Below the pieces are notes generated by a model. The model worked only from the letters and a program-made list of their open reading frames with translations, did not search any database and was not told the DNA's origin. The translations under genes were made by a program, and so were the position numbers. A DNA stretch of 64,000 nucleotides, taken from assembly GCF_034047335.1 (NCBI RefSeq), contig NZ_CP139137.1, positions 3,100,001 through 3,164,000 on the forward strand, written 5' to 3'. This stretch comes from Chryseobacterium sp. JJR-5R (GTDB lineage: Bacteria; Bacteroidota; Bacteroidia; Flavobacteriales; Weeksellaceae). Of this stretch, positions 24,931 through 33,693 are shown piece by piece (the stretch's first letter is position 1; the number at the start of each line of letters is the position of its first letter).

Positions 24931-25052
24931 ATGGAAATTAAAAAATATTGCTTCTGAAAGAAAGGCCGAAACCGGGAAGAAAATTGATCGGACTACAAAA
25001 TAATTTCCTGCAGGAAGAGACCAGCGAAGGAGCGAATGTCGATAAACTTTGA
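24931..25052 (+). pseudogene. Remnant of a short basic peptide gene, frame broken in a poly-A run
   Basis: ATG at 24931 reads MEIKKYCF and stops. A run of six A at 24940-24945 interrupts an otherwise convincing frame: with seven A the product would start MEIKKILLLKERPKPGRKL and continue to a TGA at 25050-25052, about 40 residues in all, ending SEGANVDKL. It would be a small basic peptide between the GNAT and precursor genes with no double glycine. It may be a second precursor, a leader peptide of the operon or noise; there is no independent support. Confidence 0.3.
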
Positions 25053-25085
25053 TCCGCAAACAAATCATTTTTAAATTTTATTATC

Positions 25086-25247
25086 ATGAAAAAAGCAAAA
25101 TTCAATGCAAAAGAGTTCTTAAATGTTAAAAATCTTTCTCCACTGGAACAAAATAAAGTAAGAGGCGGATTTGGAGCACAGGAAGCAGATAACGTAGTGG
25201 TAAGACAAGTACGTGTAGTACAACAGGTCGTTGTAGTAACTGCATAA
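25086..25247 (+). CDS. Double-glycine RiPP precursor with valine-rich core
   Basis: 53 residues, too short to be found by usual gene callers. The leader (1-28) is charged and ends LSPLEQNKVRGG with the GG at 27-28, the cleavage site for the C39 peptidase of the exporter two genes downstream. The 25-residue core begins FGAQEAD and continues NVVVRQVRVVQQVVVVTA, with ten valines in 18 residues, two Arg, three Gln and no Cys, Ser or Trp. Such beta-branched repeats resemble the cores of hydroxylated or epimerised proteusins in composition only, and no similar sequence is known to me. The nearby JmjC-like oxygenase and E1-like enzyme are candidate modifiers. A strong terminator follows 9 bases later, so the precursor may be produced in excess of the enzymes. 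Confidence 0.75.
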   Translation: MKKAKFNAKEFLNVKNLSPLEQNKVRGGFGAQEADNVVVRQVRVVQQVVVVTA

Positions 25248-25256
25248 TCTAAAATT

Positions 25257-25292
25257 AAGACAGCAGAGAATCATTTCCTCCTCTGCTGTCTT
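25257..25292 (+). terminator. Hairpin terminator or attenuator between precursor and modifying genes
   Basis: AAGACAGCAGAG pairs with CTCTGCTGTCTT (12 bp, 12-base loop), then TTCTTTAA follows. The next gene begins at 25315 without a visible promoter, so partial read-through would express the enzymes at lower level than the precursor. Confidence 0.75.
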
Positions 25293-25314
25293 TTCTTTAA
25301 TTAAAACTTTATAT

Positions 25315-26649
25315 ATGAATACAAATTTTAATAAGGAGTTTTGGGAGAATTTTATCTCTGTTAATAAAAATTTTACACAAACCTGTGTAATTAAAAATGT
25401 AATACCGGAAGAACTGATCAAAAAATTAAAGGATGCTGTTGTGGACGGACTGATCAACAGATTCAAAACGAAAGATCTTGATGGCTTCAGACTGTATTTT
25501 CCCTCTCAGGGGAAAGGCAAGGAAAATGCAGACTTCATTGATGAACTGTACAAAAACCCGCCTTTTGAAAATGAGGAGATCATAGAATACTGCAACCGGG
25601 TCTTTAAAGAAAAGTTTGGACTGATTGTCAATTTTTTAGAAAAGCACTCTAACTTTATTTCCAAAGAGTTAAGGCTGATTGCTGAACCTCTGTTAGAGAT
25701 TATCGGTATTCCTGCAACCGGTGTAGACGTTACCGTATTTATCGGAAATTACGGATGGACTCCGTTGGGCATTCATCAGGACCATAAAGGTGAAAATGTA
25801 TTACACTTCCATTTAGGGCCGGGTGAAAAAACGATGTATATCTGGGATCAGGAAAAATACAAGGACCTGACAGGTACAAAACATAATAATTTCGAGATTG
25901 AACCTTTACTGGAGCATGCCGAAAAATATGATTTCGGAGCAGGCGACTTGTTTTTTATGCCATGGGATAAATTTCACATCGGGAAAAGCGATGACCTTTC
26001 GGTTGGTGTAACATTCTGGTTCAATAATCCTTCAAAGATTAAATTTTTTGACAGAGTGCTCAATACATTTTATACGGACTATATTGACCTCAACAAAGAT
26101 GTGATTGCTCCACAACATAATTATCTGCAGAACAATGAAACCTTCGATGAATTTATATCTCTATTGAAATTAGATGAAGATATACTGAACGGCTCTACCC
26201 GTTCATTTTTCAAACATCTTTATGATGAATATAAACATGGCCTGTTAAGCAATGCAGGATGGCAGGCTCCCCCTCAGAGCAGAGAAAAAGAAGACAAATA
26301 TAATATAGATGATTATGAGTTCTTATTAGAAAAAGAAATTCATACCAACGAGCCTTTTAAAATGATTTACAAAGTAGATGAGGCTAAAGAAACATTCTAT
26401 CTTTTCGTAAGAGGCTCAAAAATAGAAATGAGGTACCACCCGGAATTAAAAAATATCGTAGATAACCTTAACACGCATAAAAACTGGAAAGTTTCTGACT
26501 TACTGGAAAATCTTAAGGCAGAATGGCCTGTTGAAGCAGGGCTCTATTTTCTCTCAATGATCTATGATAAAAAAGGAATCGAGGTTGTGGGCGAATCCAA
26601 AACGGTAATACAGGAAGCTGAAAATCTTCTATTGGAAGAAGAAAACTAA
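25315..26649 (+). CDS. JmjC/cupin-like Fe(II)/2-oxoglutarate oxygenase, putative peptide hydroxylase
   Basis: 444 residues. Residues about 130-240 carry the facial triad of a cupin-fold oxygenase: GIHQDHKGENVLHFHLGPG (His154-x-Asp156) and FFMPWDKFHIGKSDDLSVGV (distal His221), with the typical MYIWDQE strand between. The C-terminal 200 residues, mainly helical with a second beta region, resemble the dimerisation/winged-helix part of ribosomal-oxygenase JmjC proteins. These enzymes hydroxylate protein side chains (Arg, His, Asn, or aliphatic residues). Between the precursor and exporter genes, it most likely hydroxylates the precursor core, for which the many Val and Arg residues are candidate targets. 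Its stop overlaps the exporter's start by one base (TAATG). Confidence 0.78.
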   Translation: MNTNFNKEFWENFISVNKNFTQTCVIKNVIPEELIKKLKDAVVDGLINRFKTKDLDGFRLYFPSQGKGKENADFIDELYKNPPFENEEIIEYCNRVFKEKFGLIVNFLEKHSNFISKELRLIAEPLLEIIGIPATGVDVTVFIGNYGWTPLGIHQDHKGENVLHFHLGPGEKTMYIWDQEKYKDLTGTKHNNFEIEPLLEHAEKYDFGAGDLFFMPWDKFHIGKSDDLSVGVTFWFNNPSKIKFFDRVLNTFYTDYIDLNKDVIAPQHNYLQNNETFDEFISLLKLDEDILNGSTRSFFKHLYDEYKHGLLSNAGWQAPPQSREKEDKYNIDDYEFLLEKEIHTNEPFKMIYKVDEAKETFYLFVRGSKIEMRYHPELKNIVDNLNTHKNWKVSDLLENLKAEWPVEAGLYFLSMIYDKKGIEVVGESKTVIQEAENLLLEEEN

Positions 26650-28850
26650 TGAAATTTATTCCTCAACATGATAAGATGGACTGCGGCCCTTCATGTTTGG
26701 CCATGATAACATCATATTATGGAAAAGCATATGGCTTACAGTACCTGCGTGACCATTGTTTTATCTCAAGAGAAGGCGTATCCATACTCAGTATGAATGA
26801 TGCAGCTACCAAAATTGGGTTTAAAACACTGGCAACGCAGCTTTCTATTGAGAATTTAAAAGGTGACTTATTACCGTGTATTTTACACTGGAATCAAAAC
26901 CATTTTGTTGTTTTAACCAAAATTTCAAAAACTTATTTTAATAAAGAAAAAATATATACTATTGCTGATCCTGCTCATGGGATTATAAGATTAACAGAAA
27001 CAGAATTTAGAAAGGCATGGCTAAAAAACAATGATAAAGGTGTTGTTCTCTTATTGGAGCCTACAGACATTTTTTTTGATAATGAAAACATTCCTGATGA
27101 AAAAGTATCCTTACGGTATATCTACAATTACCTTATTCCACATAAAAAGCAATTCCTGTGGCTTTCTTTCATTCTGCTACTCGGAACGCTTACCACTTTA
27201 GCATTTCCTATTCTGACGCAAAAATTAATTGATGACGGGGTAATCAAGAAAAACTTAAGTATTATTACTTATATACTTCTTGCCCAACTTGCATTTTTCT
27301 TCGGAAATATTATATTAGGTATATTTCGTAATTGGATTATGCTTAATATAGGAAGCAGGCTTAATATAAAAATCATTTCAGATTTTCTTAAAAAGCTTAT
27401 GAGTTTGCCTATATCATTCTTTGATACGAAATTCATGGGAGATTTTAATCAAAGGATACAGGATCATGAAAGAATAGAGCTTTTCCTAACTTCTCAAAGT
27501 CTGGCCACCCTTTTTTCAACAATTACCTTCTCAGTATTTTTTGTAGTGCTTTGGACTTATGATTTTAAAATTCTGTCAGTTTATTTCATACTTACCGTAA
27601 TATCAGTCATCTGGTCACTATATTGGCTGAAAAAAATAAAAATTTTAGATTATTTCCGTTTTCAGGAAAAAAGTGCCAATCAGGAATCTATTTATGAAAT
27701 TATAAATGGAATTTCAGAAATGAAACTCAATCAATTTGAAGATTATAAACGCAATGAATGGGAAGGAATTCAACAAAAATTATTCAAAGTCAATATCAGA
27801 ATTTTAAAGTTGGATCAGGTTCAGCTTTCTGGCTTCGAATTCATTAATCAGCTAAAAAATATCATTGTTACATTTCTTGCGGCTTCTTTTGTGGTAAAAG
27901 GATCTATGACTTTAGGAGCTTTATTAAGCGTATCTTACATTATCGGACAAATGAACTCTCCTGTAAATCAGTTAGTCAATTTTTTTAAATCATTACAGGA
28001 AGCTAAATTAAGCTTATCACGTCTACAGGAAGTTCAAAATCATTTGCAGGAAGAGCAGGAAGGTGATCTTTTATTGATGAACGAAAAATATACGACTCAA
28101 AACGGCATTGAAAGAGGTATATATTTTAAAAATGTTTCATTTCAATACGAAGGCCCGCAGTCTCCGTATGTACTAAAGGATATTGATCTTTTTATTCCTG
28201 AAGGCAAAGTTACTGCCATTGTCGGTGCCAGTGGCAGCGGTAAAACTACACTATTGAAATTATTACTGAAGTTTTATACCCCGACAGAAGGAGACATTTA
28301 TTTTAATCATGCAAATTTAAAAGAAATCTCTCCAAAGGATTTACGAAAAAACTGCGGTGTTGTAATGCAGGACGGATATATTTTTTCAGATTCCATTGAG
28401 AGAAATATTGCAACCGGTGAAGAAATACCTGATGATGATGTACTTAGAGAATCTTTACGCATTGCTAATATACAATCATTTGTCGATGAACTCCCTTTAG
28501 GATTAAATACCAAAATCGGAGCTTCCGGAAATGGGATATCCGGCGGGCAGAAACAGAGAATACTGATTGCAAGAGCGGTTTATAAAGACCCTCATTTTAT
28601 TCTGTTTGATGAAGCAACTTCTGCCTTGGATGCAGAAAACGAAAAAGTAATCCATGATAATTTACAGGAATTTTTTAAAGGAAAAACCGTTATTATCATT
28701 GCCCATCGCCTTTCAACGGTAAAAAATGCCGACCAGATCATTGTTTTAAAACACGGGAGAATTACAGAACAGGGAAACCATCAGTCATTAGTCGAAAAAA
28801 AATCTGATTATTTCAATCTGGTTAAAAATCAGCTGGAACTCGGAGCATAA
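26649..28850 (+). CDS. C39-peptidase-containing ABC exporter (PCAT)
   Basis: 733 residues with three modules. Residues 1-140 are a C39 double-glycine peptidase: Gln6, catalytic Cys12 in KMDCGPSCLAMI, His85 in NQNHFVVL and Asp107 in ADPAHG. Residues about 160-450 are a six-helix exporter domain. Residues about 490-730 are an ATPase with Walker A GASGSGKTTLL, signature ISGGQKQRI, Walker B FILFDEATSALD and the H-loop IIAHRLS. It cuts the leader after GG and exports the peptide through the inner membrane. The substrate is likely the adjacent valine-rich precursor, and possibly the Cys-rich peptide at 10.6 kb. An outer-membrane partner and a HlyD-type adaptor are not encoded nearby. Confidence 0.95.
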   Translation: MKFIPQHDKMDCGPSCLAMITSYYGKAYGLQYLRDHCFISREGVSILSMNDAATKIGFKTLATQLSIENLKGDLLPCILHWNQNHFVVLTKISKTYFNKEKIYTIADPAHGIIRLTETEFRKAWLKNNDKGVVLLLEPTDIFFDNENIPDEKVSLRYIYNYLIPHKKQFLWLSFILLLGTLTTLAFPILTQKLIDDGVIKKNLSIITYILLAQLAFFFGNIILGIFRNWIMLNIGSRLNIKIISDFLKKLMSLPISFFDTKFMGDFNQRIQDHERIELFLTSQSLATLFSTITFSVFFVVLWTYDFKILSVYFILTVISVIWSLYWLKKIKILDYFRFQEKSANQESIYEIINGISEMKLNQFEDYKRNEWEGIQQKLFKVNIRILKLDQVQLSGFEFINQLKNIIVTFLAASFVVKGSMTLGALLSVSYIIGQMNSPVNQLVNFFKSLQEAKLSLSRLQEVQNHLQEEQEGDLLLMNEKYTTQNGIERGIYFKNVSFQYEGPQSPYVLKDIDLFIPEGKVTAIVGASGSGKTTLLKLLLKFYTPTEGDIYFNHANLKEISPKDLRKNCGVVMQDGYIFSDSIERNIATGEEIPDDDVLRESLRIANIQSFVDELPLGLNTKIGASGNGISGGQKQRILIARAVYKDPHFILFDEATSALDAENEKVIHDNLQEFFKGKTVIIIAHRLSTVKNADQIIVLKHGRITEQGNHQSLVEKKSDYFNLVKNQLELGA

Positions 28851-28886
28851 TATACATTTCAAATCTTTTCAATCATTTTTTGTAAT

Positions 28887-28910
28887 GCCGGATAATTTAT
28901 CCGGCTTTTT
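28887..28910 (+). terminator. Terminator of the RiPP operon
   Basis: GCCGGATA pairs with TATCCGGC (8 bp, 3-base loop) followed by TTTTT, 36 bases after the exporter stop. Confidence 0.75.
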
Positions 28911-29021
28911 CATTACCGGAATAAGTGATAAAATTTCGTTAATATCCTAATCTTGCATTATAAAAAAGGCCATCTGTTTCAAGGAAATAAGTATCTTCGC
29001 TTTTTAAATTTTATCTGAAAA

Positions 29022-30197
29022 ATGAAGAAGTTTGTCTCCGGATTATTTTTATTTTCTACCCTGGCGGTATTTGCCCAGGAAGCGATTCAGTTTCAGGAAC
29101 TGCCATTTAAAGAACTTGTAGCCAAAGCAAAAAAAGATAACAAAATTGTGTTTATCGATGCCTATGCTTCATGGTGCGGACCCTGTAAAATGATGGAGCG
29201 GAATGTTTTTACGAAAAAATCCGTAGGAGACTATTACAACTCCAATTTTGTCAGTGCCCGGTTTGATATGGAAAAAGGCGAAGGGCGGGAAATTGCCGCA
29301 AAATACGGCGTACGTTCCTACCCTACCTATCTGTTTTTAAACGGAGACGGCGAGCTGGTTTCACAGAACTCCGGTTACATGGAAGAGGGCATGTTCCTTA
29401 CCATGGCCCAGGACATTAATTCTCCCAACAATAAAAAAGGATCCTTAAAAGAACGTTTTGCGAAAGGTGAAAAGAACCCGGAATTCCTGATCAATATTAT
29501 GAAGCTTAATTCTTCATCTGATTTTGATTTTGCCAAAAAGGCTTCGGAAAGGTATTTTGAAAACGGGAAAAAAACAGAGGAATTCACCAAAGACGATGTG
29601 GGACTTTTGTTGTTTTTCGTGAAATCAACTGACGATAAGAATTATAAGATTTTCACAGAAAGGAAGGCTGAAATCATTAAATTTTTACCGGAAGAAACCT
29701 ATAAGGAATTTGACAACCAGATGAAGCTGGCCAAGGTTGTGGAACAGTCTGTTGATACACAGAATAAAACCATCAACAGCGAGTATTTCATGAAAACGGC
29801 AGAACCTCTGGTCGGAAAACATGATGCTGAGGTGAAACTCAATCAGACCAAGTTAAGTTACTATGAACAGAATGCCAATTTCCCGGAATATGAAAAAGCG
29901 GCACTTGCTTATTACAGGAATACGGAAGCCTTCGAACCTAATGAGCTGTTAAAAGCAGCCTGGATATTTTCGGAACATATAAAAACACAGTCTTCACTTA
30001 AGAAAGCCGCTGAATGGGCTGAAAAGTCCGTTATGCGGGGCGAGACATCGGAAAATACCTATATCCTGGCTAAAATTTACTCGCTGACCGGTAAAAAAGA
30101 TATGGCAAAAACGTATGCCGAAATGTCCAGAAACCTGGCTGCCCAGAATCAGAAAGACGCCTCGTTAGCTGAGAAACTATTACAAGAAATACAATAA
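29022..30197 (+). CDS. Secreted thioredoxin-domain protein with helical C-terminus
   Basis: 391 residues. A signal peptide ends at AVFAQ (about 19). The thioredoxin domain (about 25-140) has the redox motif YASWCGPCKMME and cis-Pro strand RSYPTYLFL. The C-terminal 240 residues are helical with TPR-like spacing (AKIYSLTGKKDMAKTYAEMS). It should act as a periplasmic thiol-disulfide protein, for example reducing exported proteins. It is the first gene of a three-gene set (4-base gaps) with a DUF3575-like barrel and a small membrane protein. Confidence 0.85.
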   Translation: MKKFVSGLFLFSTLAVFAQEAIQFQELPFKELVAKAKKDNKIVFIDAYASWCGPCKMMERNVFTKKSVGDYYNSNFVSARFDMEKGEGREIAAKYGVRSYPTYLFLNGDGELVSQNSGYMEEGMFLTMAQDINSPNNKKGSLKERFAKGEKNPEFLINIMKLNSSSDFDFAKKASERYFENGKKTEEFTKDDVGLLLFFVKSTDDKNYKIFTERKAEIIKFLPEETYKEFDNQMKLAKVVEQSVDTQNKTINSEYFMKTAEPLVGKHDAEVKLNQTKLSYYEQNANFPEYEKAALAYYRNTEAFEPNELLKAAWIFSEHIKTQSSLKKAAEWAEKSVMRGETSENTYILAKIYSLTGKKDMAKTYAEMSRNLAAQNQKDASLAEKLLQEIQ

Positions 30198-30200
30198 CAA

Positions 30201-30833
30201 ATGCCTAAAATCAAGTTTATTACAGGCTTCCTGACCTTATTTTTACTGGGAACCCTGAATGCTCAGGAACAGTTACAGGACAGTGAGACAGGAGTTTATA
30301 TTAAAGGAAATGCACTGTTAATTCCCATCGGAATCATCAATGTAGCCTTGGAACATCAGTTAAATAAAAAATTTACCGTGCAGGGAGATGTTCTGGTCTC
30401 TCCCTGGAAATCTTTTTCAGGACATGAACTGCAGTATTATTCGGTTTCTTTGGAAGGCAGGTATTATTTTAATGAAGCTTTTAAGCATTGGTATGTCGGA
30501 GCCAATATTGCAGGATCCCGTTTCATCGCGCAAAAATGGAATTACTGGAATAACAATATTGTTACAGATGAACAGACGGGCATGACCTATATCAACTCAA
30601 ACCTTTATCAGAAAGGATATTCCCTTATATTCGGTATTACGGGAGGGTATCAGTTCAGGCTTTCGGACAAATTGAATATGGACATCTATGCAGGCATAGG
30701 AAGCTCCCAGGATTTTTACAAAGGATACGACCGTACAACAGGACAGCGTTATGACTCTCCCAAAGGCTATAACAAAAGCGGAGAAATCCTTCCTTACCGG
30801 GGAGGTGTCATGATTTCCTATAAATTAAAATAA
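30201..30833 (+). CDS. DUF3575-like outer-membrane protein
   Basis: 210 residues with a signal peptide ending in TLNAQ (about 21). The rest is an alternating beta pattern with aromatic girdle residues (YSVSLEGRYYFNEAFKHWYVGA), ending in GGVMISYKLK, so a small beta barrel of about eight strands is expected. The N-terminal NALLIPIGIINVALEHQLNK matches the DUF3575 family of Bacteroidota. The gene is 4 bases after the thioredoxin-like gene. Function is unknown. Confidence 0.75.
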   Translation: MPKIKFITGFLTLFLLGTLNAQEQLQDSETGVYIKGNALLIPIGIINVALEHQLNKKFTVQGDVLVSPWKSFSGHELQYYSVSLEGRYYFNEAFKHWYVGANIAGSRFIAQKWNYWNNNIVTDEQTGMTYINSNLYQKGYSLIFGITGGYQFRLSDKLNMDIYAGIGSSQDFYKGYDRTTGQRYDSPKGYNKSGEILPYRGGVMISYKLK

Positions 30834-30837
30834 AACG

Positions 30838-31044
30838 ATGAAGTTATTCGGAAAAAACCACATTATCATCTGCATCATTACTTTTGGTATTTTATTTCTT
30901 ATGAATTATCTCGGAAACGACCAGCCGGACAAAATAGAAAGGGCATTAATGATCGCAGGGGCAGGCGTTATCGGCTTATCGATCGGATTGGTCATTATGA
31001 ACAGAGGGAAAAACGACAAGAATCCGCCACCGGATTTTGACTGA
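30838..31044 (+). CDS. Small two-helix membrane protein (68 aa)
   Basis: Two hydrophobic segments, HIIICIITFGILFLMNYLG and ALMIAGAGVIGLSIGLVIMN, are joined by a short charged loop; the C-terminus is basic then Pro/Asp rich. It starts 4 bases after the DUF3575-like gene and ends the operon. Similar unnamed proteins are widespread in Flavobacteriales. No function is known to me. Confidence 0.65.
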   Translation: MKLFGKNHIIICIITFGILFLMNYLGNDQPDKIERALMIAGAGVIGLSIGLVIMNRGKNDKNPPPDFD

Positions 31045-31076
31045 TCCATACATAATTCTGGATATAAACAAAATAT

Positions 31077-31107
31077 TTCGCCTGTAAATTAATTATTTAC
31101 AGGCGAA
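31077..31107. terminator. Bidirectional terminator between convergent operons
   Basis: A 13-bp stem (TTCGCCTGTAAAT with ATTTACAGGCGAA, 5-base loop) flanked by A-rich and T-rich sequence on both sides, between the small membrane protein and the convergent NamZ-like gene. Confidence 0.75.
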
Positions 31108-31134
31108 TTTTATTGGCTTGTCGTGTCCTGTACA

Positions 31135-32331
31135 TCAGTTTTCGTACATCACATATTTTTTCCTGGTTTTCTCAAACATTTCCAGCCCCGGCTTCCATGA
31201 GGCCTTAATCTCAGAAACTGATTTCCCTGCCATGATCTGTTTTCTCAGCTCATCGGTCCCGGATAAGGTATCAAACCATAAATTTTTCAGGAAGAAATCC
31301 GCCTGCGGGTTTTTATAGGCTTTATAGGCTTTGATTACCCATTCTAAATTGAGCTCTCGTAAATCAGTTCTGTAGGCCGAAAGATTTTCACCATAGCACA
31401 ATTGGCCGTTTAAAAAAGGGTCTTTGGCTCCGGGATTGGGCTTTGGCGTAAACCGGTAAGGCAGGCTTGTGGTCCAGGGTGAGCCGTAAATCTGGAAAGG
31501 CAGATCCGTGCCCCTCCCTACTGAAACCTGAGTGCCCTCGAAAAAGCATAAACTCGGGTATAGATTAATTGACTGGTCATTCGGAAGGTTGGGCGAAGGT
31601 TTGCCTGAAATCCCGTAACGCTGTTTTTTATGATAGTTCTTCATCGGAATAACGGTATATTTTGCCTGTATTCCGTTTTTCAGCCATTTTTCTCCGTTCA
31701 CCATTTTTCCGTATTCTCCTATGGTCAGGCCATACACAACCGGTACTTCGTGCAATCCTACAAAACTCGACCATTTTTTTCTCAGAACCGGGCCGTCGGT
31801 ATAGCCGTCATGCGGATTGGGGCGGTCCAGCACCAAAACCTCGACTTTATTTTCTGCTCCGGCTTCCATCAGATAGCTTAACGTTGAAATATAAGTATAG
31901 AACCTGACCCCGACATCCTGAATATCAAAGACAACAATATCAATCCCTTTTAACTGGTCAGGCTTTGGTTTTTTGTTGTTTGCATATAAAGAAACAATTG
32001 GGATTCCTGTTTTTACATCTACCCCGTCCTTTACCTTTTCGCCGGCATCCGCATCACCTCGGAAACCGTGCTCGGGAGCAAAAATAGACTGGATTTTTAT
32101 TCCGTTCTTCACTAAAAAGTCAACGACATGGCTTCTGTCCTTCATCAGGCCGGTCTGATTGGTCACCACGCCGATGGTTTTCCCCTTTAACAGCGGCAGA
32201 TACAACTCAGGCTGGTCTGCACCGGTTTTAAATTCCGGGTGACTGCTAACCTGCGAATAATATTGATTGAATACTCCCAAAAAAATTAGGCAAATAGGAA
32301 GTAAATTTTTAATTTTGAAATCTAAATTCAT
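31135..32331 (-). CDS. namZ: Exo-beta-N-acetylmuramidase NamZ-like (DUF1343)
   Basis: 398 residues from ATG 32329-32331, chosen because the signal peptide NLLPICLIFLGVFNQYYSQ begins there; the frame is open further upstream but that part is not signal-like. Family motifs include GVVTNQTGLM, FAPEHGFRGDADAGE (active-site Glu region), DIVVFDIQDVGVRFYTYIST and GLTIGEYGKM, followed by the C-terminal TSLPYRF domain. Characterised members of DUF1343 (GH171) release MurNAc from the non-reducing end of peptidoglycan fragments. Here it is probably periplasmic. Its start codon overlaps the start of the divergent permease gene. Confidence 0.85.
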   Translation of the reverse strand: MNLDFKIKNLLPICLIFLGVFNQYYSQVSSHPEFKTGADQPELYLPLLKGKTIGVVTNQTGLMKDRSHVVDFLVKNGIKIQSIFAPEHGFRGDADAGEKVKDGVDVKTGIPIVSLYANNKKPKPDQLKGIDIVVFDIQDVGVRFYTYISTLSYLMEAGAENKVEVLVLDRPNPHDGYTDGPVLRKKWSSFVGLHEVPVVYGLTIGEYGKMVNGEKWLKNGIQAKYTVIPMKNYHKKQRYGISGKPSPNLPNDQSINLYPSLCFFEGTQVSVGRGTDLPFQIYGSPWTTSLPYRFTPKPNPGAKDPFLNGQLCYGENLSAYRTDLRELNLEWVIKAYKAYKNPQADFFLKNLWFDTLSGTDELRKQIMAGKSVSEIKASWKPGLEMFEKTRKKYVMYEN

Positions 32332-33565
32332 GAGCTTGAAATTTCCTTTATATTTCTCCAGAAAAATAGCGTTTTCCAAAGATAACAAAAATAACCTCTC
32401 GCGGGTGATCATCTTCATCGGAAGGCTTTCTGTTGCATTGGGAATTATCGTTTCGCTGATTACCGTCTCCACCGGATTCGGTTCTAAAAAAGCAATCAAG
32501 GAGAGACTGGCAGATTTCAGTGGGCATATTACTGTAAAATCCACAAGGTCAAACTCTTCCTACAACACTTCTGTACTTGACAATCAGGGGCTTGACATAA
32601 AAAAGATTCGGGAAATGCCGGATGTGGAATCTGTGCAGACGTATGCAACGGTAACCGGAATTATGCGGAATGAACATAATTTTGCAGGCATCATTTTTAA
32701 AGGGGTCGGAAAAGATTTTGACAGCCTGAGATTTAAAAAATTCTTAGTGTCCGGGCACACGCCACAAATTACCGGAACCGGCTACAACAACGGAGTAACC
32801 ATTTCCCAAAAGACGGCCAATGACCTGCACCTGAAACTGAAGGACAGCATTGTCACCGTATTTTCAAAAACAGACCAGCAGCCGGTCTACAGGAAATTTG
32901 AAGTGGTCGGCATCTATAAAACCGATATTAAAATGATCGATGACCAGTTTGTCATCGGCGATATCAGCCACGTACGGAAAATTCAGGACATGAAGCCTGA
33001 TGAAGTAGGCGGCATTGATATTTTTTTTAAAAACATCAATGACGTCGACCGTGATTTTCCGGAAGTTGAAAAACTGATCGGCTATAAAAACTATGCGGAA
33101 AAAGCAACTGAAAAATTCCCTCAGATTACCGACTGGATCAGTATTTTTGACACCAATATCGCGCTGATTATCATTATCATGCTGATTGTTGTGGTCATCA
33201 ATATCATCATGGTACTCCTGATTCTTATTATTGAAAGGACAAATTCCATCGGCCTGCTGAAAACATTAGGAGCCAGCAATGGCCAGATCAGGACAACATT
33301 CATCAATTATACGCTGATTATCATGATTCCAGGGCTTTTATGCGGAAACCTGATCGGATTAAGTTTAATCCTGATCCAGAAGTTCTTCGGCATTATCAAG
33401 CTGAATCCTGAAAACTATTATGTGAGCACCGTGCCGGTAGATTTAAATCCCATTGCCATTATTTCCATTTCGGCAGGAATCCTTCTGGTTTCCGGGCTTG
33501 CCCTTATTATCCCGAGTTACCTGATCAGCAAAATTTCTCCTGTAAAGGCAATCAAATACAATTAA
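32330..33565 (+). CDS. LolE/FtsX-like ABC transporter permease (lipoprotein-releasing type)
   Basis: 411 residues from ATG 32330 (MSLKFPLYFSRKIAFSK); the frame opens 63 bases earlier in the NamZ-coding region. There are four membrane helices in the MacB/LolE order: one near residue 25-50 (LSVALGIIVSLITVSTGFG), then a large periplasmic domain with VVGIYKTDIKMIDDQFVIGD, then three at the end. The cytoplasmic coupling segment SIGLLKTLGASNGQIRTTF precedes helix 3. It should partner with an ATPase (LolD) encoded elsewhere to extract lipoproteins from the inner membrane. No ATPase gene is adjacent. Confidence 0.85.
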   Translation: MSLKFPLYFSRKIAFSKDNKNNLSRVIIFIGRLSVALGIIVSLITVSTGFGSKKAIKERLADFSGHITVKSTRSNSSYNTSVLDNQGLDIKKIREMPDVESVQTYATVTGIMRNEHNFAGIIFKGVGKDFDSLRFKKFLVSGHTPQITGTGYNNGVTISQKTANDLHLKLKDSIVTVFSKTDQQPVYRKFEVVGIYKTDIKMIDDQFVIGDISHVRKIQDMKPDEVGGIDIFFKNINDVDRDFPEVEKLIGYKNYAEKATEKFPQITDWISIFDTNIALIIIIMLIVVVINIIMVLLILIIERTNSIGLLKTLGASNGQIRTTFINYTLIIMIPGLLCGNLIGLSLILIQKFFGIIKLNPENYYVSTVPVDLNPIAIISISAGILLVSGLALIIPSYLISKISPVKAIKYN

Positions 33566-33693
33566 GCCAGCAGATTACTTTGATTATTTTTAGGTTTAAA
33601 TATTATCATCCATACAATTTATGGATTGGAAATTCCTCATGTCTGAGATTTATTTCATGATTATGATCCTAAACTCAATAAAATTTAAAGCCG

